Assembly (NCBI GenBank): GCA_001179505.1
Contig: CDMY01000309.1
Coordinates: forward strand, 24,211 to 88,210
Reading direction: 5' to 3'
Length of the DNA stretch: 64,000 nt
DNA from: Vitrella brassicaformis
Taxonomy: Eukaryota; Sar; Vitrellaceae
Below the pieces are notes generated by a model. That model had not been told where the DNA came from. It did no database searches and worked only from the letters and a program-made list of their open reading frames with translations. Below, in pieces: positions 34,733 through 45,752 of this stretch. The position numbers and the translations under genes were made by a program. The stretch's first letter is position 1. The number at the start of each line of letters is the position of its first letter.

Positions 34733-35478
34733 ATAGATAGTTCGACACACTCAGACACACACACACACATACACATATGCGTGAGTAGGTAGCCGGGTGG
34801 AGAGGGAGAAGGGGAGAGGGCAGGTTGGAAGGTTGCGCGGGCCTTTCGCATTACGGTGGCTGCTTCGATGGTGCCTGCCTGCCTGCTTGTCTGGTTGTTT
34901 GTCTCACTGGCTGAGTAGCAGTGCGTCTGTATCTACTTACTTTACCTGACCCAGTCCGCCGATCGCCGATCCCAGCAGGCTCCGCCGCCTTGGCTGGCCT
35001 CTGATTTTCTGTGGGCCCTCACCGCTGCCTGTGGCTCACGAGAGGCCCACATGGTTAAACGTGGTAGGCTCAGTGGTGCGTGTGTGGCTGACCGGACCCT
35101 GGCTGCATCCATGTGTGTGGAAGGTTGTGTGGCTGTGTGTGCCTCTGAGAGGTCTTCATTTGTTGCCTGTGGTTGCGTGAGACGGGTGAGATGGATGCTG
35201 GTGAACTTATGTGTGTGACGCGTGTGATGCGTAAGTAGGTGGCTAAGTTAAAACGGACACGTCATCTCTCCCATCCGATTCAACCAATGTGTTGAGCAGT
35301 CTTGAAAGTGTCAACTCACAAATCATGGGCACTTGCACGGCACACACGATACCACCGACAGCCGAATCACAGCTAACGACCGACACAGTCACCTACCCAC
35401 CCACCCACCCACCCACCACACAGACAGACCCACTGCACTTGCCGATTCAATCCACCCATCCATTCAGCTCCACACACC
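34733..35478. other. Intergenic spacer, 3' side of RGG gene
   Basis: A 746-bp stretch between convergent genes. It includes the left copy of the 61-nt direct repeat (35204-35264) and a (CCCA)n run near 35396-35416. I see no gene. Confidence 0.55.
35204..35264 (+). repeat. 61-nt direct repeat, left copy
   Basis: It begins AACTTATGTGTGTGACGCGT and ends GGACACGTCA. It is identical base for base to 39442-39502. Weaker similarity continues about 30 bp upstream (GGGTGAGATGGATGCTGGTG versus GGGTGAAATGGACGGTGGTT). Confidence 0.9.
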
Positions 35479-36876
35479 TCACCACATCCCACGCCACCAC
35501 GAGCGGTCGACCTGCAAGCGGCTCCACGGCAGCTGCACCGGCACTGTCTCGCCCCACCGTGCCGCCTCCTCTCTGACCGCCATCTCCACCACCTCCTTCA
35601 GCCTCATCCGCGCACCAAAGCCGCTCTTCACCCGCGGCGCCTCCTCCCTCATAGCGCCCCACATCCCCAGCGATGTGAGCGTGAAACGAGTCGACAAGAC
35701 ATTGACGCGCGCGCCGGGCTCCGCTCTCAGCGTCATGGCGATGGCTTCCTCGACGAACAGCTTCATGACGCGTTCGATACGCTGTCGGAGAGTGGCGGGC
35801 AGGCGGAGTGGGATGGGGCTGCACGCGTAGCGGGCGATCTCGGCGATGAGGCCGGGCACTTGAAGCATTTGGAAAAATCCGCCCCTGCTCACCGCCCGCA
35901 GGGACCGAAGCGGCCGCATGGAGCGGTTGATGCAGCGCATGATGAGGTCGGGGAGGTCCTGGCGGATGTAGTCCAGGTGGGCTTCCACGGCACGCTGCAT
36001 CCAGCCATCCCGCCCCATCCAGCTGCCGTAGGGCACCCGCGCCATTCGCAGGTCCACCCCGTTCTTGAGCAGCCCGCGGAGCAGCCCATCGGCGTTGGCT
36101 AGGCTGGCGAGCTGCAGGGGCGTGGCTCCCGTCGTGTCGGTTGTGTTGAGGGTAGAGGTGGAGCCCCTCCTCACCAGCAGGTCGATGAGCACCTCCTGGG
36201 TCGCGTTGGTCCTCAGCGGGTAAAGGCAGAATTCGTGGATGGGCAGCCGACGATTGGCGTCACGCTGGCGGAGCTGGTCGGGCCCCAGCTCGACCAGGCG
36301 GCTCACCATTGACAGCTTGACGATGGAATGCATGCCGGGGTTGTGCCGCTCTACATCGAAGAGCAGCTTCAGCTGTGCCAGCTCCGACGAAGGGTCGTCG
36401 ACGCTGCTGTCCATGATGTAGTTGAGCATGATGTGGGCAATGTCGTATTTGCCGCAGATGATGGCATCCCTCAAGGGGCAGGGGTCGCCCCTGAGCGCCT
36501 CTTCAGACCCCATTCTCGCTAGGAGTGCGTGGACGATAGCCGGGGCGTCCGCCAGCGAGGACCGCGTGACCACGTTGATCAGCCTCATGCGGCGACCGAG
36601 AAAGAACAAGGGCTCCGAAGGGTCGGCATCGTTGAGTATGACATAACGCGCCGCCTTTGGGCCCGTGAGCGTCCCGTCCAGCACCTCTGCCCAGAGCTTC
36701 AGCGTGTTCAGGTTTGCATCCCGCGAAAAGCGGACTCGGCCGCGCTACGGTGGCTGCCCGCTGAGCCGCACCCTCCAGACCTGCCGCTGAAGGCGCCGGC
36801 GCAAAGCATCCTCGTCCTCCTCTCCACAACTGCACGCTGCGCATGCGTCCCGACACTGCGGGAAGGTATCACCCAT
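35479..36876 (-). CDS. Ankyrin-repeat protein, 5' end unresolved (in-frame TAG)
   Basis: One long open exon runs from 36744 down to the TAG at 35479, about 420 residues with no intron. Ankyrin-like units are visible: CPLRDAIICGKYDIAHIMLN, NRRLPIHEFCLYPLRTNATQ and TTGATPLQLASLANADGLLR with GLLKNGVDLRM. Ankyrin repeats bind partner proteins; nothing points to a specific one. The C-terminal half (LPDLIMRCINRSMRPLRSLR, MKLFVEEAIAMTLRAEPGAR) is unrecognised. No ATG opens this frame. In the same frame an ATG at 36876 starts MGDTFPQCRDACAACSCGEE, but a TAG at 36745-36747 intervenes 43 codons later. A 36-nt GT-AG segment ending exactly on that TAG would restore the frame, but that is shorter than other introns here. 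A nonsense mutation or a missed upstream exon is equally possible. Confidence 0.6.
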
Positions 36877-37862
36877 CTTGACACAGATTCAGACCAGCCA
36901 GCCACCGAGGGAAACGAAGCAATCGCGCGGGCCTGCAGGTGAGCTATTCTTGCGGCACCTGACTCGATCGCTCAGTCGTGTTTGTTTTACGCATCATGCT
37001 CTAGTCTATTTCTCAATCCCCCCCAGTTCATATTCAAGCTGAGCCGACTCTCGAGAGGCCCATTCCTCCCCCACCGCTGGTTGCCTACCTTTCAGAACCC
37101 GGCATAAACGACAGGCCGGTTGGTTGGTTTGTGCCGCTGTGGGAGCCGTCGCGTTTGTGCCCCGCCCCTTGGGCCCCTCCTGCCCACTCGTCCATCTCCC
37201 CCTTTGGAACGCCCATCTCCACTCCGCCCGCCACCCCTCCTTGCACCCCTCCCTCTCTGTCGCGCAACAGCTCCCGTCGCCGCGTGAAGCCGGAGCGTAC
37301 CTTCTGGCAGCGCATCTGCTGCGGCTGACTGAGGTCAGCCGGAGGGCTTCTGTCGGTGCGGGGGAGCTGCAGCCACCTGAACCGCACCCTGTTCCATCTC
37401 TGGCAGTCGGGGAGCTGAGTTCGGTGTCTCTGTGTGGTCCCCCACAGCTTTCCGCATCTTCCCCTCCCACAGCACGTCCCCTGTCGCCTCTTTCCCCACC
37501 CCGAGGGCCATCATCAAGGCACCCGCAGCCCATCTCTGAGATTATCTCACCGCTGGATGCAGTCCCGCCGTCCCGCCCATCCCTACTCTGCCATTAGACG
37601 CCAGCCCCTGCCAGTGTGATAAAAAGGAGGAGGACGGGCACGTGGATGACGACAAGGGCGACATCGCCATCAGCATCAGGACCAACACCAACGATAGACG
37701 CGTCTATGCTGACCATGCAGAACATCCTGCAGCTCTGCCACCTGGTCCGATACTTCGCCATCAAAGCCGTCAAGACCGTCAGACTCCTGTCGCCCGTCGG
37801 TCTGGGGCCGCCGTCAGCCGTGCGTAAGACCAGGGAAGGGGCGAGATGCGCAAACGACCGCA
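36877..37862. other. Region with Pro/Ser-rich open frames, no gene resolved
   Basis: Plus-strand frames (for example 37131-37328 and 37124-37597) are rich in Pro, Ser and Arg and overlap in several phases, typical of GC-rich noncoding DNA. One frame ends SRRRVKPERTFWQRICCG. No conserved motif is visible. It may hold exons of the gene that follows at 37863. Confidence 0.35.
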
Positions 37863-38867
37863 GTGGGGGAGCTGAAAGCGCTGCCGATGGGTCAGAGAGG
37901 GAGGAGCCCCATAAGGCCGGGGGCGATGAATGAATGGACACGGACAAGGAGGCGGCCGACAAGACAGGAAAGGCCCCCATGGCCGCGATGCAAACGAGTA
38001 AGAAACACAGATGCAGAGGAAAGGCACATGAGTGCTCCTCGTTATTGCTGTGATGCAGGCCGTTGTCGTCCGTCGAGCGCATCGCGACAGCGACACCACC
38101 CCCCGCCAGGCTGTGCAGACCGCTCCATTCAGCCAGATCCAGTCTCTCCGTCGACACCCGCCCGCCCCTTCTCGCCCAGTGGCCCATTCAATCCATCAGA
38201 GTCGCCACCCAGCTCCCTTGCCGGCCGCAGCTTAAGGCCCTGTCCACTCGCGACCTACCGCATCAGTCATGAGCTGCGGCGGAAGGAAAGGGATAGGGAC
38301 GAGGAGAGTGAGGACGACGACTGGCATGGCGACCTTGATGTGGAGGCAATGCGGTCTACGATGTTCCCGGTGCCGCCCTTTGGTGTGTTGAGGACCGCCA
38401 ATGTCGGTGTGGGCGGACTGGGTGGTCTGCCAAGCGGTTCGTTGAGCCTTCTGTTGTGGAACGAGAAGGAGGAGAGAGAACAGCGAGACGCCATCGGCCG
38501 CAGGAGTGCAGCAGCAGCAGCAGCAGCATCGTTCCCGACGCCCTGCTCATCTCCGCTGCCGACGGGCCGTTTCCCATCGCCATCGCCACCCTGTGGTGAC
38601 TCATCTGACACGGTCAGAGTCGGCCAGTGGGATGTGGTGTTCGGACCGGACGGCGTTGCGCTGATACGGGACAGCGAGACCTACGGTATCACTCTGCACA
38701 AGGGCATCCTTCTCCGTCTGTGGCTCGGCAACAAACACAGCAGCAGCGACGACAGAAGAGGGCGAGGGAGAAGAGGCGAGGTGGGCGTCGAAGGTGAGAC
38801 ATGCCACAGCAGGTTCCGCCGCCCCCCGGCCTGTGGGTATTCATTGGCTTGCCGGTCAGAGCGGTGA
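37863..38867 (+). CDS. Hypothetical open frame, low complexity with one globular-looking segment
   Basis: A 334-codon open frame with no intron. The N-terminal half is Arg/Pro/Ser rich. From about residue 130 there is an acidic-basic helix (RRKERDRDEESEDDDWHGD), a hydrophobic patch (GLPSGSLSLLLWNEKEE), poly-Ala, and GQWDVVFGPDGVALIRDSET with GITLHKGILLRLWLGN, which looks like folded protein. I do not recognise it. The start is unsure and earlier exons may lie at 37130-37860. Confidence 0.4.
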   Translation: MGELKALPMGQRGRSPIRPGAMNEWTRTRRRPTRQERPPWPRCKRVRNTDAEERHMSAPRYCCDAGRCRPSSASRQRHHPPPGCADRSIQPDPVSPSTPARPFSPSGPFNPSESPPSSLAGRSLRPCPLATYRISHELRRKERDRDEESEDDDWHGDLDVEAMRSTMFPVPPFGVLRTANVGVGGLGGLPSGSLSLLLWNEKEEREQRDAIGRRSAAAAAAASFPTPCSSPLPTGRFPSPSPPCGDSSDTVRVGQWDVVFGPDGVALIRDSETYGITLHKGILLRLWLGNKHSSSDDRRGRGRRGEVGVEGETCHSRFRRPPACGYSLACRSER

Positions 38868-39648
38868 TCGAGCTCAATCACCTTCTTGGGGGATGGGTGG
38901 GATGGGCCGCCCGGTCACTTCCTGTACACTAAGGCAGTTGGGGGGAGGGGGGCGGGGGAGGAGGTCTCTTGCTGGGCGTGGGAATGTCTGGGCGACTACG
39001 GCTCACTGGGACGTGAGGGCTTTTTTGGGCTGTCGGTGTATGCAGTGTGTGGTTTGTCTTTGCTGCATCCGTCCATCCATCGTCTTAATGTATTCCTTTT
39101 GGTTGCCACACACGAATCACTCCCTGTGCAGTACATATGCAGTTCGATTGGTCTTAGGGAATGAGGGCATCTGTGAAGTGTCTGAGAACATCTGCGGCCA
39201 TGGCTCTTTTTCGGTGTCTTTAGCTTTGCTGGATGCGTCCTGCTGGAGGGAAATCCCTTTCGGTCCCTTCTGCTCTTTTTCGGGTCTTTCCCTCAGGGAT
39301 TTCCTGCATACGCGCCATTGGTGTGTTCTTCTCAGTTGCCCACACAAAATGGTCACGCCGTGACGATTGGCGAACGACCGATTTGTCGGTGTCTGTGTGG
39401 GCGTCGGTATCGTGTGTGACCGGGTGAAATGGACGGTGGTTAACTTATGTGTGTGACGCGTGTGATGCGTAAGTAGGTGGCTAAGTTAAAACGGACACGT
39501 CAGATGGACGAAATTGAGTATTACTCACCAAGTAATGCTGCTTACACACACAAAGAACCAGCCAATACATCATCAATCAAGAGTTACCCACCCACACAAA
39601 CCAAACACACAGACGTCCGACCACCGACACACTCCTAAACACATCTAT
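38868..39648. other. Intergenic spacer with right copy of the direct repeat
   Basis: A 781-bp spacer before the 3' end of the TBC gene. Apart from the 61-nt repeat at 39442-39502 and short GATG/CA runs I see nothing. Confidence 0.5.
39442..39502 (+). repeat. 61-nt direct repeat, right copy
   Basis: Identical to 35204-35264 and in the same orientation, 4.2 kb away. The bases after each copy differ, so the right boundary is sharp at GACACGTCA. Confidence 0.9.
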
Positions 39649-42166
39649 CTAGCCGCGGAACAGGGTGCCGATAATCTTCTCCCCGACGCGTTTGGCCTTC
39701 TCCCACGTGGGCCGCCTCTCCAGATTGCGTGGATACTGCTGTCGTCTGTCGTGCCGCTCCCTGCGGGCCACAATGTCGTCCGACCTGATCTGCGTGGCCT
39801 CGCTGAGGATCTGCTGAATGTCGTGCATCGGGAAGTGCTGAATCGTCTGCACACACACAGACAGACAGGCAGGCAGGCAGACGGTACACCGGGAGCTTGT
39901 GTGTGTGTGTGTGTGTGTGTGTGTTAGAGCTTTACCCTGAGCACCTCCTCTGCCGCACACAGAGAGAGGCACACCACACACAGACGAGACAAATGAGGGG
40001 TGACCGGCTCGCTGGTAGTTTGTCATTTTGGCCCGTTCCCTTCACCTCTGTCATGGAGACTCAGCAGCTGGGACCGCAGCTCAGGCACACGCAACACAGC
40101 CACCTGCACACACACACATGCACACACACACACACACACACACACATCACGCACCATTATCACGTGCAGTGGAGCGGTCTGTATTATGTCATGTGTTTCG
40201 TTCTCTCTCTGTGTCTCTTTCTCACGGCGATGTAGAAAGCCGTAGGCAGTGTCTGGAGTGATGTGTCGATGTCTGGGATGGCTATGGGGTTGTCGGCCAG
40301 GATGGTGTCCCATATCCTTATCACATTCGGGAGCTCCATGTCCTGTGAGAAACCCAACAGCAGCCAACGCAGCCTACAATGTACCACACACACATACGCA
40401 CAGATGGCCTGTAGGGGCCCCCCGTCCATCTGTGTGCTCACACACGTACTTACATGTACAGGTGCGGCTCGATGTGCATGTGGTCGAGGTGCTGTGCGAG
40501 CTGCGGGTCCCGCTGGTGCAGCAGGCCGGCATACTGCTCCAGCGTGTCGTCGAGGGTGGCCGAGGAGCGACCGTCGAGAGCCAGAAAGAAATCCTGTATG
40601 TGTGCCGATATATCGACACATACACACGCACAGCAGTCAGTCGCCATGGTGGCCAACTGGTGTGCTAGCTTGTGTTGTTTGCTTGTGCTTATTCACCCGT
40701 TGGTGCACCATGAGTGTGACGAAGAGGAAGAAGGCCTCGGCCTCCAGCAGCAGGGGGTCCTCATCGTGGGCCTGACAAACACACACACACACACAGACAC
40801 AACACACACAGATACACGCAATGATAAATGGATGCGTGGCGTTGGTTGGTGTCAGTCACGTCACAAGTATTGCAATGCATACCGACCGACCAGGGGGTCA
40901 GAGTGCACCACGAAGTAGAGGACGGCCAGCAACTCTGCACACACAGACAGACTGCCTGTGTCTACGACTCAATCCTGCAAGCCGTATCGGTTTCCGCCAC
41001 GGAATCGCAATCAATCGTACCTACCATTCATCCCCTGTATGTAGCCGAGAGCAGGGTTCAGCCTGTCAGTCAGACCACACACAGCACAGGGCAACCAGGA
41101 CTGTTGGTGTGCGGTGCGCCAGGCAACCCCCCACCCACCTGGCATAGACGAAGAGAATCCTACTCATCCTATCCACATGGCTGCTGGGGCGGGTCAGCCG
41201 CTCCACGAAACTCACTGGACCTGGCCCCGACGCCGCACCATTGCTCGTCGCTGCTGCTGATGTTCCTGCAGCGGTGTGCCCATCAGCAGCAGCGTCAGAT
41301 CCACCGTTGGCCGACCCCTGGGAGTCAGGCAGTGACCATGACTCGCTTCGAAAGAATGCCAGATCCGTGCTGCAGACACAAAAGAATGCATGTCATCATC
41401 CAGGTCATGGGATGCGGTGTGGTGTGGTGTGGCAGCCAGGCCTCACCGTGTCCTTGACACATCCTTGACAATGGTGCCGAACAGCTCGCTGCCCTCAAAC
41501 AGCCGATGCCACGCTCCCTGGCGGTCACGGTTGAGCGGATGGTCGCTCGCTGGCCGGGACTCGGACAGCGATGCCCTGCCCTCCCTGATGCTGTGGGCTG
41601 AGGCGGCGTTGGCATCTCTGGGCCCGCCGACTTGTGCCTTCTGCATGATGTTTGGGTCTATGCAGTCGTTGATGTAGCCCTCGTACTTGTCACGAGTGGA
41701 CCTGAGCTCGTCAGGCCACCTCTCGGTGTGCTTCCGCACAAACACACACAGACGAATTACAGGCAGGCAAAGTGAGGCGGTTAGCTTCTTGTGTTGGGCT
41801 TACTGGTGAGAGCACACCCAGTAGAACTGAAGGGACAGAGTGATACATACATGAATGCTATCAATCCGTGCGTGCGTTTGCCTGTGTGTTCTGCCCTGCT
41901 GTGAGTGATGTTCACTTACTCATCCAGTAAATCTTGCGCAGCGGCGTGACGTCGGGAAGGCCATAGAAGCACACAGATCTCACTTGTTCGAGGGAGAGCG
42001 TCCCTGGCATGGTCAGCAGGGACACTGCCACCTCAAGCTTCTCCGCCGCAGCGCTGCTCACCGCATTCCTCCCCGCCTGCAAACTCTCGACGAATGCTTG
42101 CAGCCTGGCCAGCGAATGGGATGCTGGGAAGGCCTGCTGGCCTCCAGCTCTGCCGGAAAATGCCAT
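39649..42166 (-). CDS. TBC-domain Rab GTPase-activating protein (TBC1D13-like)
   Basis: Twelve exons on the minus strand: 41920-42166, 41804-41826 (23 nt), 41447-41730, 41139-41369, 41025-41062, 40891-40934, 40697-40771, 40454-40593, 40226-40373, 40046-40103, 39936-39949 (14 nt) and 39649-39846 (TAG). The order matches TBC1D13: VRSVCFYGLPDVTPLRKIYW then ILLGVLSP; the arginine-finger motif IVKDVSRT|RTDLAFF; LNPALGYIQGMNE with the glutamine finger YIQG; AEAFFLFVTLM; LRWLLLGFSQDMELPNVIRI WD. These proteins speed GTP hydrolysis on Rab GTPases and so control membrane traffic. A low-complexity Ala/Gly/Ser segment follows the Arg finger. The start at 42166 (MAFSGRAGGQ) is the best internal ATG; the open frame extends to 42286. 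Upstream lie AAGCTCGCA (42230-42238) and CAGGGCTTGAAACCCTG. Confidence 0.92.
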
Positions 42167-42740
42167 CAGAAGGGCGGGTACATGGGTCGTCAGCAAGAGA
42201 GGCGCATCGTCCGATCTGTGTGCACGTCTAAGCTCGCAGGGCTTGAAACCCTGCGACCGCGGAGCTGAGGTTTTTTCCCATTGCACGTGCCCATGAAGGC
42301 TGCTGCCGTGCTCATCTGAGTCCTAGTGAGACGGGAGGGGAAGCTCCCAGCGCAAATACTACAGAGTGCTGCCCCACCGCCCTCATGAATACGCTCCCCG
42401 GAGAGCACACGAGGCTGCGACCCCTGTAGGCAAGAGGACGGACGACGCAAGGATGCATGCCCTTCACGCTGTTTGTGATGCAGAAAGGAAAGAGAGCGCG
42501 GCCGTCGCAGCCGCGCTGCCAACATCGCCTCTCCCCACGTGCACCGCCAAAGACGCCCGATGTCCACTCCGGCCGGCCTCACACGGCAGCGAGCCACCGA
42601 CAGGGTAAGGAGCATCACTAGGAAACGTGCTGTGTCATTGTGCTGTCTGTCTGCTTTGGCACAATGCAGAGGCTGCCAGCCACAGGAGGGGTACCGCTGA
42701 CTTGGGAAGGGGTAAGATACGAGCTGCTCCGCATCGAGAA

Positions 42741-43045
42741 ACAGCAGCATCAGCAGACGGGAGGACCGAACACCCAACAGGGAGGTAGGCAACGTAGCAC
42801 CAACACACACGAGAGACGAGGGGAGGGGAGGCAGAGCAACGACAGATTGAGCACACCCCCTGTTGGTCTTTCAGGCGGTATGAAGCTCCAGCCGGCTGGC
42901 CGTTCTCCTCGTGCTCGTAGCGGCGGCAATGGGCGCGGCAGCCGTCGTGGCGGCGGAGGGTCCAAGAGCCCTCGTGGCCCAGGCGGCCGACCTAGTGTCG
43001 CACGCAAGCCGTCCAAGCAACTGCCACAGCGACAGCAGCAGAGAC
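42741..43045 (+). pseudogene. Partial duplicate of the RGG gene (exon 1 end, intron, exon 2 start)
   Basis: This segment is over 90% alike by eye to 33100-33410: the end of exon 1 (QHQQTGGPNTQQG), the whole first intron including GTAGGC and TTTCAG, and the start of exon 2 (LQPAGRSPRARSGGNGRG). The UAP56-binding motif and everything downstream are missing. Retention of the intron means a DNA-level copy, not a retrocopy. The preceding 80 bp open a frame with an ATG at 42664 (MQRLPATGGVPLTWEG), so a chimeric transcript is conceivable. Confidence 0.8.
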
Positions 43046-43794
43046 AACAGAAATGGTCGCTTCCGCCGACACAAGCTGGGTAGGACCGGGAGAGAAGCAG
43101 GGGACACGTGTACATGTCTGTGTTCCTCTCCTTCCCGTCTGAAGGCCAAGGGCAAGAAGACAAGGCGATTGATTGTGGTCCTCGAGACCATAAACGAAGA
43201 GACGGGCAACAGACATTTGCCTGCTTGGTTGGGATGGCTTGCTGGGCGTCCAAGAGAGTCCGAAGACTGAAGGCGAGTGCCGTGATGTGGTTTCATGTGT
43301 GGTGCCAAAGTGGTGTCGGTGTGTTTTTGTGTGTGGGCTTTGAGCCTATTCCTTAAGACCCTCGGCAGTGCTCAATGTTCCTTGCGGACAAACTTGAATG
43401 TATGCAACTCAGCACCGAAGAGGCACATCGGTCTGATACACGACTTGACGATATAAAATGCAGCCAGCAATTGTTCGCCAGACATCGATTGCCACACACA
43501 GACACGCACCTGCAGCGGTGAGTACTCTCTCTCTACTGTCATCACTGCCTCACCAGTCGCTTGAGCGGTATCAGCAATGAAGTTGCTCACTTCTGGTCCC
43601 ACTGGAGGAGGCAGGAGGGCGATTGGAGGCAGGAGAGGAGGGGGTGGCGTCATGTGGTCGGCCGAGGGGGGTGGGGGGTGGGGGGAATGGTCGGTCAGGG
43701 GCCAGCGCGTGTGAAATCTGCTGAACAAACAAACAAAAGAAGGGAGATGAATCCAGCAGATGGAGAGACCATCAAGATTCCTGCCTGTCTGACC

Positions 43795-45752
43795 TTAATG
43801 TTTCTCGAGGGCATCTCGTTCGCTCTGGCAGCCGCCTCGTTGGGTCATCGACAGAGGCCAGAGAGGCCGTGGATTGCCGACAGCATCACGCACCACACCA
43901 TGCCACTGCCGCAGCACACGCCTGGCGAGCATTGTCCTCCACACCTCCGGATCCCCGATGGCAAACCCGCCCTGAACGAGGCACTCGGCCGCCTGAGAAA
44001 ACAACCAAAAGTGTACCACTCGGGCACTTGCCGGCAGATCTCTTCCCCCTTTTTGTGGCGTACCTGAGTGTACCAGTCACTCGCGCCGGGCTGTCGGCTA
44101 CGTTCGTACATGGCGCCAAAGAAAGGGAGGTACTCCTGCGGCTTGAGACCCTGTGGCACCAAGATTTCGTCCCGGGTCCGGCGAGCCAATGCCACCGGCG
44201 CAGACACCAGCCGCCACGGCAGGACCTATAGAAACAAACATGGATTCATACGATACTACGCATTGCCTTGCTCCCTTATATCCACCACTCGCGCTTACCG
44301 CGTGGTGTGTTGTAGTGGTCTTGTAGCCAGGCTAGCACCTTGGGCGGATACGAGACACGCAGGAGGTTGATTGTGGGAGACCACTTGTGCACAATCTGTA
44401 CAGTACAGATGACTTGTGCACACATCCAGGAATCGACGCCATGCAAATCATCTGTTGCCGCCCTTGCGTACCGTCACTGACTGCTGTGCTGCGGGGGTCA
44501 CCAGCAAACACCACCCACCAGTCCTGCTCCTTCATCTCTGGCAGCTTGTCCACCAGCGGCCGCAATATGTCATGATCAGCCTCGCCGGGCACCTCGGGTG
44601 GTGCGACCACAATATTATGGCGGCCGCGGAACCACTACACGCAACGCACACACACACACACACACACTGACAGGAGAGACATACAGATGCCTCTCCGTCC
44701 GTCCATCTGCATGTCTCTCCTGTCAGTCTGGGCGACTTACTTGACGAGTTCATTGCTGCCCCTGTCGACCCGTGATGAAAGACACGGATGGAATCTGTAT
44801 ACCGACAAGACAAACATCATGATGCACAGGTAGATACGCAGGTCTCCGTGTGTGTGTTTGTGTCGTCAATCCACCCACCCACCTGCTGGCGAGCCGGTAA
44901 AGAGCGAGAACGGCGTCCGCCGGCCGAGCGTCGCCTTCTGTCCAAACAGCCAGACCTCGAATAATCCCGGCTTGAAAAAGATCAGAGAGATCGATAGCAG
45001 CTACCGTCGGTAGGCACATGAAACGCAGGCAACGCCCCCCCTCCCGCTCCTGAAGGCTCAGCCTGATGATCTTGAACAGCTCGTCTGGGGGTGCCGGCAG
45101 CGCGAGGTTATCACTGATACGTGCACAGCGAGATCGATGTAGTCCACGATCCGATGGATATAAAATGCAGACAGCGATCGTAACCACACATACAGCCGGA
45201 CCCGCAGCTCGGGGCAGGGCTGCGGGCCCCATATCGTCACCAACCGCGTATGAATATCCATCTGCAGACAGGCAGGAAGGTAAAACACACCAGACACACC
45301 CATCATGCATTCACACACGTATGGATCTGTGGAGGCATCTGCTCACTCGTAGTTGTAGTCGGCGCGTGTGTGGATGACGTCACCCGTGAAGTTAAGATAG
45401 TCTATGATATGCGGCAGGTAGTAGTCCAGACGGAGGGTCTGCAGGGACCAAGAGACACAACAAACACATCCATTACGCGTCGATGGCTGCACGTACTCGT
45501 CTGTGCATATTGGATGGATGGATGCACTGCTATCTGCTCATTCACAACTTACCACGTGTGTGTTGCTGTAATGGTGGCGGGCCGAGAAGTGAATGACCCA
45601 CCTATAGCAATCCCTATGGTCCCGGAATGACAGCCCCGCCACCGTATAGCCCGTCCTCACAATGATGGCGTTTGTGGGGACGGGCGTGGTGGCAGGGTTG
45701 GTGCCGCAAACTCCATCCTGTTGGCTATTCGGAAGCCATCTGAGGGCGGCAT
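43795..45752 (-). pseudogene. Unrecognised multi-exon gene, probably degenerate
   Basis: Coherent exons read on the minus strand: MPPSDGFRIANRMEF (45752), AIIVRTGYTVAGLSFRDHR (about 45605-45660), TLRLDYYLPHIIDYLNFTGD (45350-45440), NLALPAPPDELFKIIRLSLQ with VAAIDLSDLFQAGIIRGLAV (44880-45270), WFRGRHNIVVAPPEVPGEAD (44480-44635), IVHKWSPTINLLRVSYPPKV (44310-44390), RTRDEILVPQGLKPQEYLPF (44065-44225) and AAECLVQGGFAIGDPEVWRT to TAA at 43795. I do not recognise the family. Two breaks are seen: the first exon is shifted against its duplicate at 47735 (net 4 nt shorter near 45690-45712), and phase fails between the 44310 and 44225 exons. It may still be expressed in part. Confidence 0.5.
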
